Assembly (NCBI RefSeq): GCF_900104515.1
Contig: NZ_FNJL01000012.1
Coordinates: forward strand, 1 to 64,000
Length of the DNA: 64,000 nucleotides
DNA from: Paracidovorax cattleyae
Lineage (GTDB): Bacteria; Pseudomonadota; Gammaproteobacteria; Burkholderiales; Burkholderiaceae_C
Direction of reading: 5' to 3'
Shown piece after piece: positions 1 to 10,946 of this stretch. Under the pieces are notes generated by a model. It searched no databases. It saw nothing but the letters and a program-made list of their open reading frames with translations, and had not been told where the DNA came from. Both the position numbers and the translations under genes were made by a program. Numbering within the stretch: the stretch's first letter is position 1; every line of letters starts with the position of its first letter.

Positions 1-522
1 GAGCGCGCCCAGCGCACCGCCGATGCCGCCCGAGTCGCTGTTGGAGAAGACGATCTCCGGCGACAGGCCGTAGTCCGACGCCACCATCTGCCCCTGGCCG
101 AAACTGCTGCCGCCGCGCATCTCCCCCGATTGCATCAGTGCCCGCTCACGGTTCATCGCGCCCATGCCGGTCACGCTGCGCTCCACCACCACGAAGCAGT
201 TGGACTGCTGGATCAGCAGCCGCAGCAGGTTGGACGTGGGCGGCAGGCGGTATTCATTGCGCAGGATGGTGTACCAGCCCGCATCCTGGTTTTCCACCAG
301 CGACACCGTACCCAGCGGCGAGGCGCAATGCTCCAGCTGCGTGTTGGCATTGGCCGAGGATTCACCGGCGGCCGCGCCCGTGGCTACCGTCTTGGATTCC
401 GCGCTGCCCATGCGCATGCCCGTGGTTTCGCAGCCCGCCAGCAGGGCGGCGGACAGGGTCGCGGCCAGCAGGGTGCCAGCGCGCAGGAAAGAGAAGGACG
501 ACGGAGTCGAGGACCGATTCAT
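1..522 (-). CDS. CsgG/HfaB-like lipoprotein, N-terminal part (cut by window edge)
   Basis: The first 174 codons are present; the 3' end lies outside the window. The protein starts MNRSSTPSSF and has a classic lipoprotein signal with a lipobox L-A-G-C at about residues 28-31, so it should be an outer- or inner-membrane lipoprotein. The mature part has features of the CsgG/HfaB family: a stretch ending LLIQQSNCFVVVERS at about residues 90-105, followed by an alanine/methionine-rich region. CsgG-family proteins form secretion pores or anchor surface structures. The start is the only good ATG before the lipobox; no strong Shine-Dalgarno is visible. It lies downstream of, and in the same direction as, the pyrimidine operon, separated by 177 bases that hold a 20-base palindrome, so it is probably transcribed separately. 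Family-level call only. Confidence 0.7.
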   Translation of the reverse strand, partial: MNRSSTPSSFSFLRAGTLLAATLSAALLAGCETTGMRMGSAESKTVATGAAAGESSANANTQLEHCASPLGTVSLVENQDAGWYTILRNEYRLPPTSNLLRLLIQQSNCFVVVERSVTGMGAMNRERALMQSGEMRGGSSFGQGQMVASDYGLSPEIVFSNSDSGGIGGALGAL

Positions 523-603
523 GATGGACAAGGAAAAAGGAAATGGCAAAGGGTCGGACGTTATGCGAGCACCCCGCCTCCGCCAACCCGACCACGGCGG
601 GAT

Positions 604-623
604 ATATGCAACAAATTGCATAT
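604..623. promoter_or_regulatory. 20-base AT-rich perfect palindrome
   Basis: ATATGCAA-CAAA-TTGCATAT is a perfect inverted repeat with 8-base arms. It stands out as AT-rich in very GC-rich surroundings, between the end of the pyrimidine operon (700) and the CsgG-like lipoprotein gene (start 522). It could be an operator for the lipoprotein gene or a hairpin ending the operon transcript; no T-run follows it on the minus strand, which argues against an intrinsic terminator. Confidence 0.5.
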
Positions 624-699
624 TTCGCGACCAACATCCAAACCAACCGGGCCGGGTTCGAAGCCGGCCCAGCCAGCGCACCGGCCCCCGATCACCGAT

Positions 700-1962
700 C
701 TAGGTACCGGCCCGCTCCAGCATCGCGTGCAGCAGCACGTTGCAGCCGGCGGTGATGTGCTCGGGCTGGGCATCCTCGATCTCGTTGTGGCTGATGCCGT
801 CCTTGCAGGGAATGAAGACCATGCCCGCCGGCGCCAGGCGCGCCATGTACACGGCATCGTGGCCTGCGCCGGACACCGCGGGCATGTGGGAATAGCCCAG
901 TTGCTCCGCCGCGCGGCCCACGGCTTCCACGCACTCGGCATGGAAAGGCTGGGCGGGGTAATTGGAAACCAGATCGATCTGGATGGGCAGCCCCGTTTCC
1001 TGCGAGAGCCGGGCAGCCACCGCGCGGATGTCCTGGTCCATGCTGTCGCACTCGGCGTCGGTGGCGTTGCGCAGGTCGATGCTGAACTTCACCTGCCCCG
1101 GGATCACGTTGCGGCTGTTGGGGTGCACATGCACCATGCCCACCGTGCCGCGGCCATGCGGCGGATGGCGGTGCGCGCAGGCCACCACCTCCTGCATCAA
1201 TCGCGTGGCCACCTGAAGGGCATCCTTGCGCAGGGCCATGGGCGTCGGGCCGGCATGCGCCTCCATGCCCGTCACGGTGCAGTCGTACCAGCGAATGCCC
1301 AGCACACCCGTCACCACGCCGATGGTCTTGCCGTGGTCTTCCAGCACCGGGCCCTGCTCGATGTGGGTCTCGAAATACGCGCCGATGGGATGGTCGCCGG
1401 GCTCCTGGTCACCGATGTAGCCGATGCGTTCCAGCTCGCCCTTCACGGTCTTGCCTTCGGTATCGGTGGCGGCATAGGCATGCTCCAGCGTGAAGGCCCT
1501 GGCGAACACGCCCGAGCCCATCATCACGGGCACGAAGCGGCTGCCTTCCTCGTTGGTCCAGAACGCCACCTCGATGGGCGCCTCGGTCTCGATGCCATGA
1601 TCGTTGAGCGTGCGCACCACCTCGATGCCGGCGAGCACGCCGTAGTTGCCGTCGAACTTGCCGCCCGTGGGCTGGGTGTCGATGTGGCTGCCGGTCATGA
1701 TGGGCGGCAGGCTGTCGTCGCGGCCCGGGCGGCGCATGAAGACGTTGCCGATCCTGTCGATCGTGACGGACATGCCCGCCTCGCGCGCCCAGCGCGTGAC
1801 GAGGTCGCGGCCCTGCTTGTCCAGGTCGGTGAGCGTGAGCCGGCACACACCGCCCTTGGGCGTGGCGCCGATCTTCGCCAGCTCCATGAGCGAATCCCAG
1901 AGTCGCTCGCCGTTCACGCGCAGCTGGCGGATGTCGGTCTTCTCGGTGGTCGCCGTGTCCAT
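700..1962 (-). CDS. Zn-dependent amidohydrolase: N-carbamoyl-beta-alanine amidohydrolase (beta-ureidopropionase)
   Basis: A 420-residue M20-family hydrolase that would release beta-alanine (or beta-aminoisobutyrate), CO2 and ammonia from the N-carbamoyl amino acid, the last step of reductive pyrimidine degradation. Metal-site motifs are in order: GSHIDTQPTGG (His), GGKFDGNYG (Asp), NEEGSRF (Glu-Glu pair), FETHIEQGP (His) and SGAGHDAVYMA (C-terminal His). The start at MDTATTEK is chosen because it sits 19 bases after the dihydropyrimidinase stop; longer in-frame versions run into that gene. It is the last gene of the operon preT-preA-transporter-dihydropyrimidinase. The same family includes allantoate and N-carbamoyl-L-amino-acid hydrolases; the operon context favours the ureidopropionase role. 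Confidence 0.88.
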   Translation of the reverse strand: MDTATTEKTDIRQLRVNGERLWDSLMELAKIGATPKGGVCRLTLTDLDKQGRDLVTRWAREAGMSVTIDRIGNVFMRRPGRDDSLPPIMTGSHIDTQPTGGKFDGNYGVLAGIEVVRTLNDHGIETEAPIEVAFWTNEEGSRFVPVMMGSGVFARAFTLEHAYAATDTEGKTVKGELERIGYIGDQEPGDHPIGAYFETHIEQGPVLEDHGKTIGVVTGVLGIRWYDCTVTGMEAHAGPTPMALRKDALQVATRLMQEVVACAHRHPPHGRGTVGMVHVHPNSRNVIPGQVKFSIDLRNATDAECDSMDQDIRAVAARLSQETGLPIQIDLVSNYPAQPFHAECVEAVGRAAEQLGYSHMPAVSGAGHDAVYMARLAPAGMVFIPCKDGISHNEIEDAQPEHITAGCNVLLHAMLERAGT

Positions 1963-1981
1963 GGGTTGTCCTTGTCCGTTC

Positions 1982-4983
<3,002 letters not shown>

Positions 4984-5000
4984 GGCGGCCTCCCCTGCGG

Positions 5001-6353
5001 TCATGCAGTGACCGCCGCGCCGGCGGGCGCCTGCTCCGCCGTGGCCAGGGGGGCCACGCAGTTCGGATTGTTCGGGTGCGTGGTCCAGTTGGCGTATTCG
5101 CCGGTCACCGTGCGCCCCGTGCGCGCGTCCACTTCGCCGGGTGCGAGACTGCGCAGGGTGATGCACTCGGGCACCGGGCAGATCGAGACGCACAGGTTGC
5201 AGCCCACGCACTCGGATTCGTCCACCTCGAACCTGCGCACTCCACCCTCCTGGGTGAAGGTGATCGCCTGGTGCGAGGTGTCTTCGCACACCACGTGGCA
5301 GCGGCCGCACTGGATGCACGCATCCTGGTTGATCACGGCCTTGTCCACGTGGTTGAGGTCCAGCTCCTTCCAGTCCTTCACCGTGGGCACGGCGCCTCCG
5401 CGGAAGTCCTCGATCGTGCGGTAGCCGTGCGCATCCATGAAGTTGGAGAGCCCGTCGCACATGTCCTGCACGATCTTGAAGCCATACACCATCGCGGCCG
5501 TGCACACCTGCACGGTGCCGCAGCCGAGGGCGATGAACTCCGCCGCGTCGCGCCAGGTGCTCACGCCGCCGATGCCGCTGATGGGCAGGCCCGCCGTCTG
5601 CGCATCGCGCGCGATCTCGGCCACCATGTTGAGCGCGATGGGCTTGACGGCCGGCCCGCAGTAGCCGCCGTGCGAACCCTGCCCGCCGGTGTTCGGGCTC
5701 ATCGCCATGCGCTCCAGGTCCACGCCCATGATGGAGTTGATGGTGTTGATGAGCGACACCGCATCCGCGCCGCCGGCCCGGGCCGCGCGGGCCGGCTGCC
5801 GCACGTCGGTGATGTTGGGCGTGAGCTTCACGATCACCGGCAGGTGCGTGTAGTGCTTGCACCATTGCGTGACCATCTGGATGTACTCGGGCACCTGCCC
5901 CACGGCCGCGCCCATGCCGCGCTCGCTCATGCCGTGCGGGCAGCCGAAGTTCAGCTCGATGCCGTCCGCGCCCGTGTCCTCCACCATCGGCAGGATGCGC
6001 TTCCAGCTCTCCTCCACGCAGGGCACCATGATCGAGACGATCATCGCGCGGTCCGGCCAGGCGCGCTTCACTCGCCGGATTTCCTCCAGGTTCACGGCCA
6101 GGGGCCGGTCGGTGATCAGCTCGATGTTGTTGAGGCCGATCACGCGCCGGTCCTGCGACATGAGGGTGGAATAGCGCGGTCCGTTCACGTTGACGACGTG
6201 CGGGTCCTCGCCCAGGGTCTTCCAGACCACGCCACCCCAGCCCGCCTCGAAGGCGCGGGTGACGTTCACTTCCTTGTCCGTCGGGGGCGCGGAGGCCAGC
6301 CAGAAGGGGTTCGGGCTGCGGATGCCGAGGAAATTGCTGCGGATGTCTGCCAT
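5001..6353 (-). CDS. preA: NAD-dependent dihydropyrimidine dehydrogenase, subunit PreA
   Basis: A 450-residue protein: an N-terminal FMN-binding dihydroorotate-dehydrogenase-like barrel (about 1-330), then a C-terminal two-[4Fe-4S] ferredoxin domain (about 335-420). The active-site loop NFGCPHGMSERGM carries the Cys that serves as general acid in this family. Clusters are bound by CIQCGRCHVVCE and CVGCNLCVSICPVPEC. With PreT it reduces uracil or thymine to the 5,6-dihydro form using NADH. The 3' end overlaps the possible upstream start of the transporter gene, and the preT gene ends 48 bases upstream, consistent with one transcript. Confidence 0.95.
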   Translation of the reverse strand: MADIRSNFLGIRSPNPFWLASAPPTDKEVNVTRAFEAGWGGVVWKTLGEDPHVVNVNGPRYSTLMSQDRRVIGLNNIELITDRPLAVNLEEIRRVKRAWPDRAMIVSIMVPCVEESWKRILPMVEDTGADGIELNFGCPHGMSERGMGAAVGQVPEYIQMVTQWCKHYTHLPVIVKLTPNITDVRQPARAARAGGADAVSLINTINSIMGVDLERMAMSPNTGGQGSHGGYCGPAVKPIALNMVAEIARDAQTAGLPISGIGGVSTWRDAAEFIALGCGTVQVCTAAMVYGFKIVQDMCDGLSNFMDAHGYRTIEDFRGGAVPTVKDWKELDLNHVDKAVINQDACIQCGRCHVVCEDTSHQAITFTQEGGVRRFEVDESECVGCNLCVSICPVPECITLRSLAPGEVDARTGRTVTGEYANWTTHPNNPNCVAPLATAEQAPAGAAVTA

Positions 6354-6401
6354 GTGCTTCTCCGTTGTCTTTCTCTGGGGTCGTGGGGTCGGCGGCGGCT
6401 T

Positions 6402-7757
6402 TCAGCCGGCCAGCAGCGCTTCGTGGATGGACACCGCGGCCACCTTGCCGTGCTCCACGGCCTCCACGGTGAGATCGCGCCCGCCGGCGCGGCAGTCACC
6501 GCCCGCCCAGACGCGCGGCACGCTGGTGCGGCCATCGGCATCGGTGGCGATGCGGCCCTGGCTCAGCGCCACCCCGGCGCCCGCATATTCGGAGAGATAG
6601 CTTTGCCCGATGGCCTTGAGCACCATGTCCGCTTCGAGGGTGAACACTTCGCCGGTTTCCACCAGGCGCCCGCCCTGCACCGCCGTGGCCGCGAACCGCA
6701 TGCCGCGCACCGCGCCGCCTTCGCAGAGCAGCTCCTTCGGCGCGGCCCAGTACCGCACGGTGACGCCATGGGTCTGCGCCCACTGCTGCTCCACGAGCGA
6801 GGCGGACATGCTCTCCTGACCGCGGCGATAGACCATGGTCACCTCCTCCGCGCCGAGCTTGGCGGCCTGCACGGCCGCATCCACCGCCGTCATGCCGCCG
6901 CCCACCACCACCACGCGGCGGCCCACGGGCAGCGTGGACAGGTCCTGCGCCTGCCGCAGGTCGGCAATGAAGTCCACGGCGTTGCGCAGGCCTTCCGCCT
7001 GCGGCTCGGCGATGCCCAGCGCGTTCACGCCCGCCAGCCCGAGACCCAGGAACACCGCGTCATAGGCCTGCAGCAGCCCCGCGAGGGTGATGTCGCGCCC
7101 CAGCACCTGCCCGCAGCGCGGCTCGATCCCGCCGATCGAGAGCAGCCACTCGATCTCCTTCTGCGCGAAGCCTCCCGTGGTCTTGTAGCTCGCGAGGCCG
7201 TATTCGTTGAGCCCACCGAGCTTGGGGCGTGCGTCGAACAGCACCACATCGTGGCCCCGCCGCGCCAGTCCGTGCGCGCAGGCCAGGCCCGCAGGGCCGG
7301 CGCCCACCACGGCCGCTCGCCGGCCCGTCGGTGCAGCCCGCGTGAAGAGCGGCGCGCCCGGCTGCGAGAAATGCGCGTCCGTGGCGTAGCGTTGCAATGC
7401 ACCGATCTCCACCGGTTTGTCCTCGTTCACGTTGCGCACGCAGGCCTGCTCGCACAGCACTTCCGTGGGGCAGACACGGGCGCACATGCCGCCCAGCGGG
7501 TTGGCCTCCAGGATCGCCCGCGCAGCGCCGCGCTCGTTGCCCTGCGCGATGCGGTGGATGAAGGACGGCACATCGATGCCCGTCGGGCAGGCCGTGGCGC
7601 AGGGTGCCTCGTAGCAGTAGTAGCAGCGCTCGGCCTCGATCAATGCCTGGGCGCGGGTGAGCGGCGGGTGGGCATCGCCGAAATTCCTGGCGTACTGGGC
7701 CAGCTCGAGGCGTGCACCATGCACGCCGCAGCCGGTGACGGCGGTCGTCGTTTCCAT
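6402..7757 (-). CDS. preT: NAD-dependent dihydropyrimidine dehydrogenase, subunit PreT
   Basis: A 451-residue flavoprotein of the GltD type. The N-terminal Fe-S domain has ERCYYCYEAPCATACPTGID (about 42-62) and GGMCARVCPTEVLCEQAC. Two Rossmann motifs follow: VGAGPAGLACAHGLARRG for FAD (about 150) and VVVGGGMTAVDAAVQAAKLG for NAD. It passes electrons from NADH to PreA. The start METTTAV has an AGGAG ribosome binding site seven bases upstream and is the first gene of the operon. About 230 bases separate it from two tandem palindromes that probably bind the divergently encoded TetR-type regulator. Confidence 0.95.
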   Translation of the reverse strand: METTTAVTGCGVHGARLELAQYARNFGDAHPPLTRAQALIEAERCYYCYEAPCATACPTGIDVPSFIHRIAQGNERGAARAILEANPLGGMCARVCPTEVLCEQACVRNVNEDKPVEIGALQRYATDAHFSQPGAPLFTRAAPTGRRAAVVGAGPAGLACAHGLARRGHDVVLFDARPKLGGLNEYGLASYKTTGGFAQKEIEWLLSIGGIEPRCGQVLGRDITLAGLLQAYDAVFLGLGLAGVNALGIAEPQAEGLRNAVDFIADLRQAQDLSTLPVGRRVVVVGGGMTAVDAAVQAAKLGAEEVTMVYRRGQESMSASLVEQQWAQTHGVTVRYWAAPKELLCEGGAVRGMRFAATAVQGGRLVETGEVFTLEADMVLKAIGQSYLSEYAGAGVALSQGRIATDADGRTSVPRVWAGGDCRAGGRDLTVEAVEHGKVAAVSIHEALLAG

Positions 7758-7987
7758 CGGAGGCTCCTGTGGTGTATGAATCCCTGAGAACCGGGATCAG
7801 GAAGGCAGGGAGAAGGCATCCGCGTGCGCGGGCAGCGCGCGGGGTTCCAGGGCACCCGGACGGAATCCGGGCCGCGGTGCCGGTGCGGCGGCGCGCCCGG
7901 CGCACCGGGTCGGCAGGAAAGGCGAAGGGGTCATCGTGGTCCTCGCTCGTGGTGGCGGATGCATGGCCCGCCGTTGTGGTTTGCAAT

Positions 7988-8019
7988 TTACCAACCGGTA
8001 AAAACTTACCTATTGGTAA
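7988..8019. promoter_or_regulatory. Tandem palindromic operators for the RutR-like repressor
   Basis: Two copies of TTACC-N4-GGTAA occur, at 7988-8001 (spacer AACC, arms extendable by one base each side) and 8006-8019 (spacer TATT), with centres 18 bases apart. They sit in the 336-base space between preT and the divergent TetR gene, in the only AT-rich stretch there. TetR dimers bind palindromes of about this size, so this is the likely site of control of the operon and of autoregulation. The rest of 7758-8093 shows no convincing gene. Confidence 0.7.
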
Positions 8020-8093
8020 AATCCCGGACAGCAAACGCCGTGCCAGAAGCGCCGCCGGGGAACACCATTTCCGGCCCTCCGCTTCGGCCCACA

Positions 8094-8783
8094 ATGGTGC
8101 ATATGAGCTCCCGCCTGCCGCCGTCCCGCCCAGCCCCCGTGCGTCCACGCACCACCAGCGCTCCGTCCGCCGCGCGCCTGCGCAAGGAGCAGGCCATCCT
8201 GGCGGAGGCGGAAAGCCAGTTCGCCCAGTTCGGCTTCGAAGGAGCATCGCTGGAGGGCATCGCGGCCTCGGCCGGCATCAGCCGGCACAACCTGCTCTAC
8301 TATTTCCCGAACAAGGAAGCCCTCTACCGCCGGGTGCTGGACGACGTGCTCACCCAGTGGCTGGACGGCATGGAGGAGATGTCGCACGGCGAAGACCCCT
8401 CCGAAGCCCTGCGCCGCTACATCGGCGCCAAGCTCCGGTCGTCGCTGGAGCGCCCGAATGCCGCCAAGGTGTTCGCCAAGGAGGTCATCGCCGGCGCGCC
8501 GCGGTACGGCGACGTCATCGCCGAACGCGTGGGCCCGGTCCTGCGCAACGACGTGCGCACCTTCGAGCGCTGGGCACGCGAAGGCCGCATCGCCCGCGTG
8601 AACTTCACGCACCTGATGTTCATCATCTGGTCGGTCACCCAGGCTTACGCCGACCAGCAGGCGCAGTTCGCCCTGCTGCTGGACAAGCCGGCCCTTACCG
8701 AGCGGGACTATGCACATGCCGAGGCGCTGATCTGCCACATGGTGCTCGCGGGCCTGGCGCCGGACAGCGCGCCGCCGGCCTGA
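8094..8783 (+). CDS. TetR-family regulator, RutR-like, of pyrimidine catabolism
   Basis: A 229-residue protein with an N-terminal TetR helix-turn-helix (about residues 25-75: ILAEAESQFAQFGFEG, then LEGIAASAGISRHNLLYYF) and a C-terminal ligand domain resembling the RutR/YcdC type. In E. coli RutR is relieved by uracil or thymine; here the partner operon degrades these same compounds. The start is uncertain: MVHMSS at 8094 or the second Met at 8103, with no strong ribosome binding site for either. It faces the preT operon and shares the region with the paired operators. Confidence 0.85.
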   Translation: MVHMSSRLPPSRPAPVRPRTTSAPSAARLRKEQAILAEAESQFAQFGFEGASLEGIAASAGISRHNLLYYFPNKEALYRRVLDDVLTQWLDGMEEMSHGEDPSEALRRYIGAKLRSSLERPNAAKVFAKEVIAGAPRYGDVIAERVGPVLRNDVRTFERWAREGRIARVNFTHLMFIIWSVTQAYADQQAQFALLLDKPALTERDYAHAEALICHMVLAGLAPDSAPPA

Positions 8784-8797
8784 CGCGCCCGCAGGGC

Positions 8798-8820
8798 GGA
8801 GCGCCCCACGGCAGCGCTCC
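8798..8820 (+). terminator. Weak hairpin after the TetR gene
   Basis: GGAGCGC and GCGCTCC form a seven-base stem around a nine-base loop 15 bases after the regulator stop. There is no T-run, so it may only assist termination. The remaining bases up to the next gene at 8914 hold no recognisable element. Confidence 0.3.
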
Positions 8821-8913
8821 CGGCCCCATCGCTTAGACTTCCGCGTCCCGCGGGCACGCAGTGCGCCCGCCCGCCCTGCGCCGCCCGCCCACCGCCGTCA
8901 CGCACCCACCGCC

Positions 8914-10917
8914 ATGGCCACCAAACCATCCGTCTCGCTCATCGTCTTCGGTATCGCCGTCGTGGCAGCCGTCCTGGCCATCTACCTGCCCGGCTGGGAC
9001 CACGCGCTGCTGTTCGACGATCTGGCCCTGACCGACGGCACCATCTTCGGCAGCTATGGAAACCTGCTCGCCTTCAAGCAGCGCCTGCTGTCCTACGGCA
9101 GCTTCGTCTGGGTGGACGGCCTGGCCGGCGCCGGATGGTGGAAGCAGCGCCTGGTGAACATCGTCCTGCACCTGGGCACCGTGGCGGCGCTCCATGCCCT
9201 CGTGCGAGACCTGCTCACGCACACGCGATTCCCCGAGGAATTCGAGGCACAACCCCATTTCGCCGCATCGCGGATCGCCGCCGTGCGCGTGGGTGTCGCG
9301 CTCTTCGCCGTCAACCCCATGGCGGTCTATGCGGTGGCCTACCTCGTGCAGCGCTCCATCGTCATGGCCACGTTCTTCGCGGTGCTGGCATGCTGGTGCT
9401 TCGTGCGCGGCCTCTCGGGCCGCGGAGCTGCCTGGTATGCAGGCGCCGTGGTGGCCTATGCGGCTGCGGTGCTGTCGAAGGAGCATGCGGTGATGGTGGC
9501 CGCCATGGCGGTGCCGCTGTACGTCCACGTCAGGCGCCCGGCCTGGCGCACCGTCGCAGGCATCGCAGGCATCTCGGCGTTGCTGGTCGCCGTGGCCGCT
9601 GCCGTCCTGTTCGGCGTATACGGAGAATTCATCGGCAAGGTGTTCGACCAGCGTTCCATCGACCTCACGCGGCAGCTGGAACTGCTCGGCCCGGGCATCA
9701 CCCAGCGCATGTACCCGCTCAGCATCCTGAACGAGGCCGCCCTGTTCTTCGCCTACGGTTTCCTGTGGTTCGTGCCGAACGTGATGTGGATGTCCGTGGA
9801 TTTGCGCCCACCCTTCCCTCTCTCTTTCATCGCGTTCCCGCAGGTACTGGGCCTGCTGGGCTACGCGGCGCTGTGGGTGGCAGCGGCATGGGCCGTACTG
9901 CGCCGCCGCGGTGTGCTCAGCCTTGCAGGCGTCGCGCTGCTCTTCCCGCTGCTGCTCTACGTGACCGAATTCGCCACCGTCTGGGTGCAGGACCCCTTCG
10001 TTCTCTACCGCAGCTATCTCTGGGCCGTCGGCGTGCCCATCCTGATCGCCATCGCGCTCACCGGCTTCAAGCCGCGCGCCATCTACATGCTGGGCGCCAT
10101 GGTCGGACTGGTATTCGCCCTGCTGGCTTTCGAGCGCTCGGCCTCGCTGCGCGACGACTACACCGCCTGGAGCGATGCAGCAGAGAAAATCGACCTGCAG
10201 GCGCCCGCCAATGCAGTCGGCCGGTGGCGCCCGTTCCTCAACCTTGGCGCTTACCATCTGGACCGTGGATCCGTGGCGGAAGCCCAGAAGGCCTTTGCCA
10301 CGGCAGAGGCGCTGGGCGCGCTGCGCGGCGCTGCCCGATTCAACATGGGCGTGGCCCTGCAGCAGCAGAAGAAGCACACTGAAGCCATCTCAGCCTTCGA
10401 CGATGCGGAGAAGCAGGGCTTCAAGGATCTGCAGCTCTACTACCACCGCGGCGAATCGGAATTCGCCCTCGGACGGTATGCAGAGGCCTATGCACAGTTC
10501 GACCAGGGTCTGCGCACCGAGCTCCCGGGCCTCAGTTCCGCCGAAATGGACCGCATCCGCCAGCTCATGCATCTTCGCCGTGCGGAGAGCGCGATCGGCG
10601 CGAACCGGTTCAACGACGCGATCAAGGACTTCAATGCCCTGCTTACAGCCAGCCCTTCCAACCCCCGCCTGCTGCTGGGCCTGGGCATGGCGCATGTCGG
10701 CAGGGGCGATATGCGGGAGGCCGTCGCGCTGTTCGACCAGTTGATCGCACGCGCGCCCAATGCCGCGGCCTATTACGGGCGCGCCATGGCCTACCGCGGC
10801 GCCCGCCAATATGCGGCCAGCCTGAAGGACCTCGACCAGGCCATCCGGCTCGACCCGCGCAACCCGCAATACGCGCAGATCAGGGCCGAGGTGGCTGCTG
10901 CCGCCGCCAAGCCATAG
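8914..10917 (+). CDS. TMTC-like GT-C membrane glycosyltransferase with C-terminal TPR repeats
   Basis: A 667-residue protein. Residues 1 to about 405 hold ten or so hydrophobic segments; residues about 420-667 are tetratricopeptide repeats (for example FLNLGAYHLDRGSVAEAQKA and LLGLGMAHVGRGDMREAVAL). The first extracytoplasmic loop has LLFDDLALTDGTIF, followed by KQRLVNIVLHLGTVAALHAL. An acidic pair early in loop 1 and an arginine/VNxxLH segment are features of GT-C enzymes such as eukaryotic TMTC O-mannosyltransferases, which share this membrane-plus-TPR plan. GT-C enzymes use polyprenyl-phosphate sugars on the outer face of the inner membrane. It starts the short plus-strand unit that converges on the polysaccharide operon and is followed 29 bases later by a glycosyltransferase. 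Acceptor unknown; function inferred. Confidence 0.7.
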   Translation: MATKPSVSLIVFGIAVVAAVLAIYLPGWDHALLFDDLALTDGTIFGSYGNLLAFKQRLLSYGSFVWVDGLAGAGWWKQRLVNIVLHLGTVAALHALVRDLLTHTRFPEEFEAQPHFAASRIAAVRVGVALFAVNPMAVYAVAYLVQRSIVMATFFAVLACWCFVRGLSGRGAAWYAGAVVAYAAAVLSKEHAVMVAAMAVPLYVHVRRPAWRTVAGIAGISALLVAVAAAVLFGVYGEFIGKVFDQRSIDLTRQLELLGPGITQRMYPLSILNEAALFFAYGFLWFVPNVMWMSVDLRPPFPLSFIAFPQVLGLLGYAALWVAAAWAVLRRRGVLSLAGVALLFPLLLYVTEFATVWVQDPFVLYRSYLWAVGVPILIAIALTGFKPRAIYMLGAMVGLVFALLAFERSASLRDDYTAWSDAAEKIDLQAPANAVGRWRPFLNLGAYHLDRGSVAEAQKAFATAEALGALRGAARFNMGVALQQQKKHTEAISAFDDAEKQGFKDLQLYYHRGESEFALGRYAEAYAQFDQGLRTELPGLSSAEMDRIRQLMHLRRAESAIGANRFNDAIKDFNALLTASPSNPRLLLGLGMAHVGRGDMREAVALFDQLIARAPNAAAYYGRAMAYRGARQYAASLKDLDQAIRLDPRNPQYAQIRAEVAAAAAKP

Positions 10918-10946
10918 GCCGCAGACAGGCACGACGACGACTCCCC

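Noticed and set aside
7797..7994. 65-codon minus-strand frame in the preT leader
   Set aside because: No ribosome binding site, Pro/Arg-rich sequence, start lies inside the operator; more likely untranslated leader.
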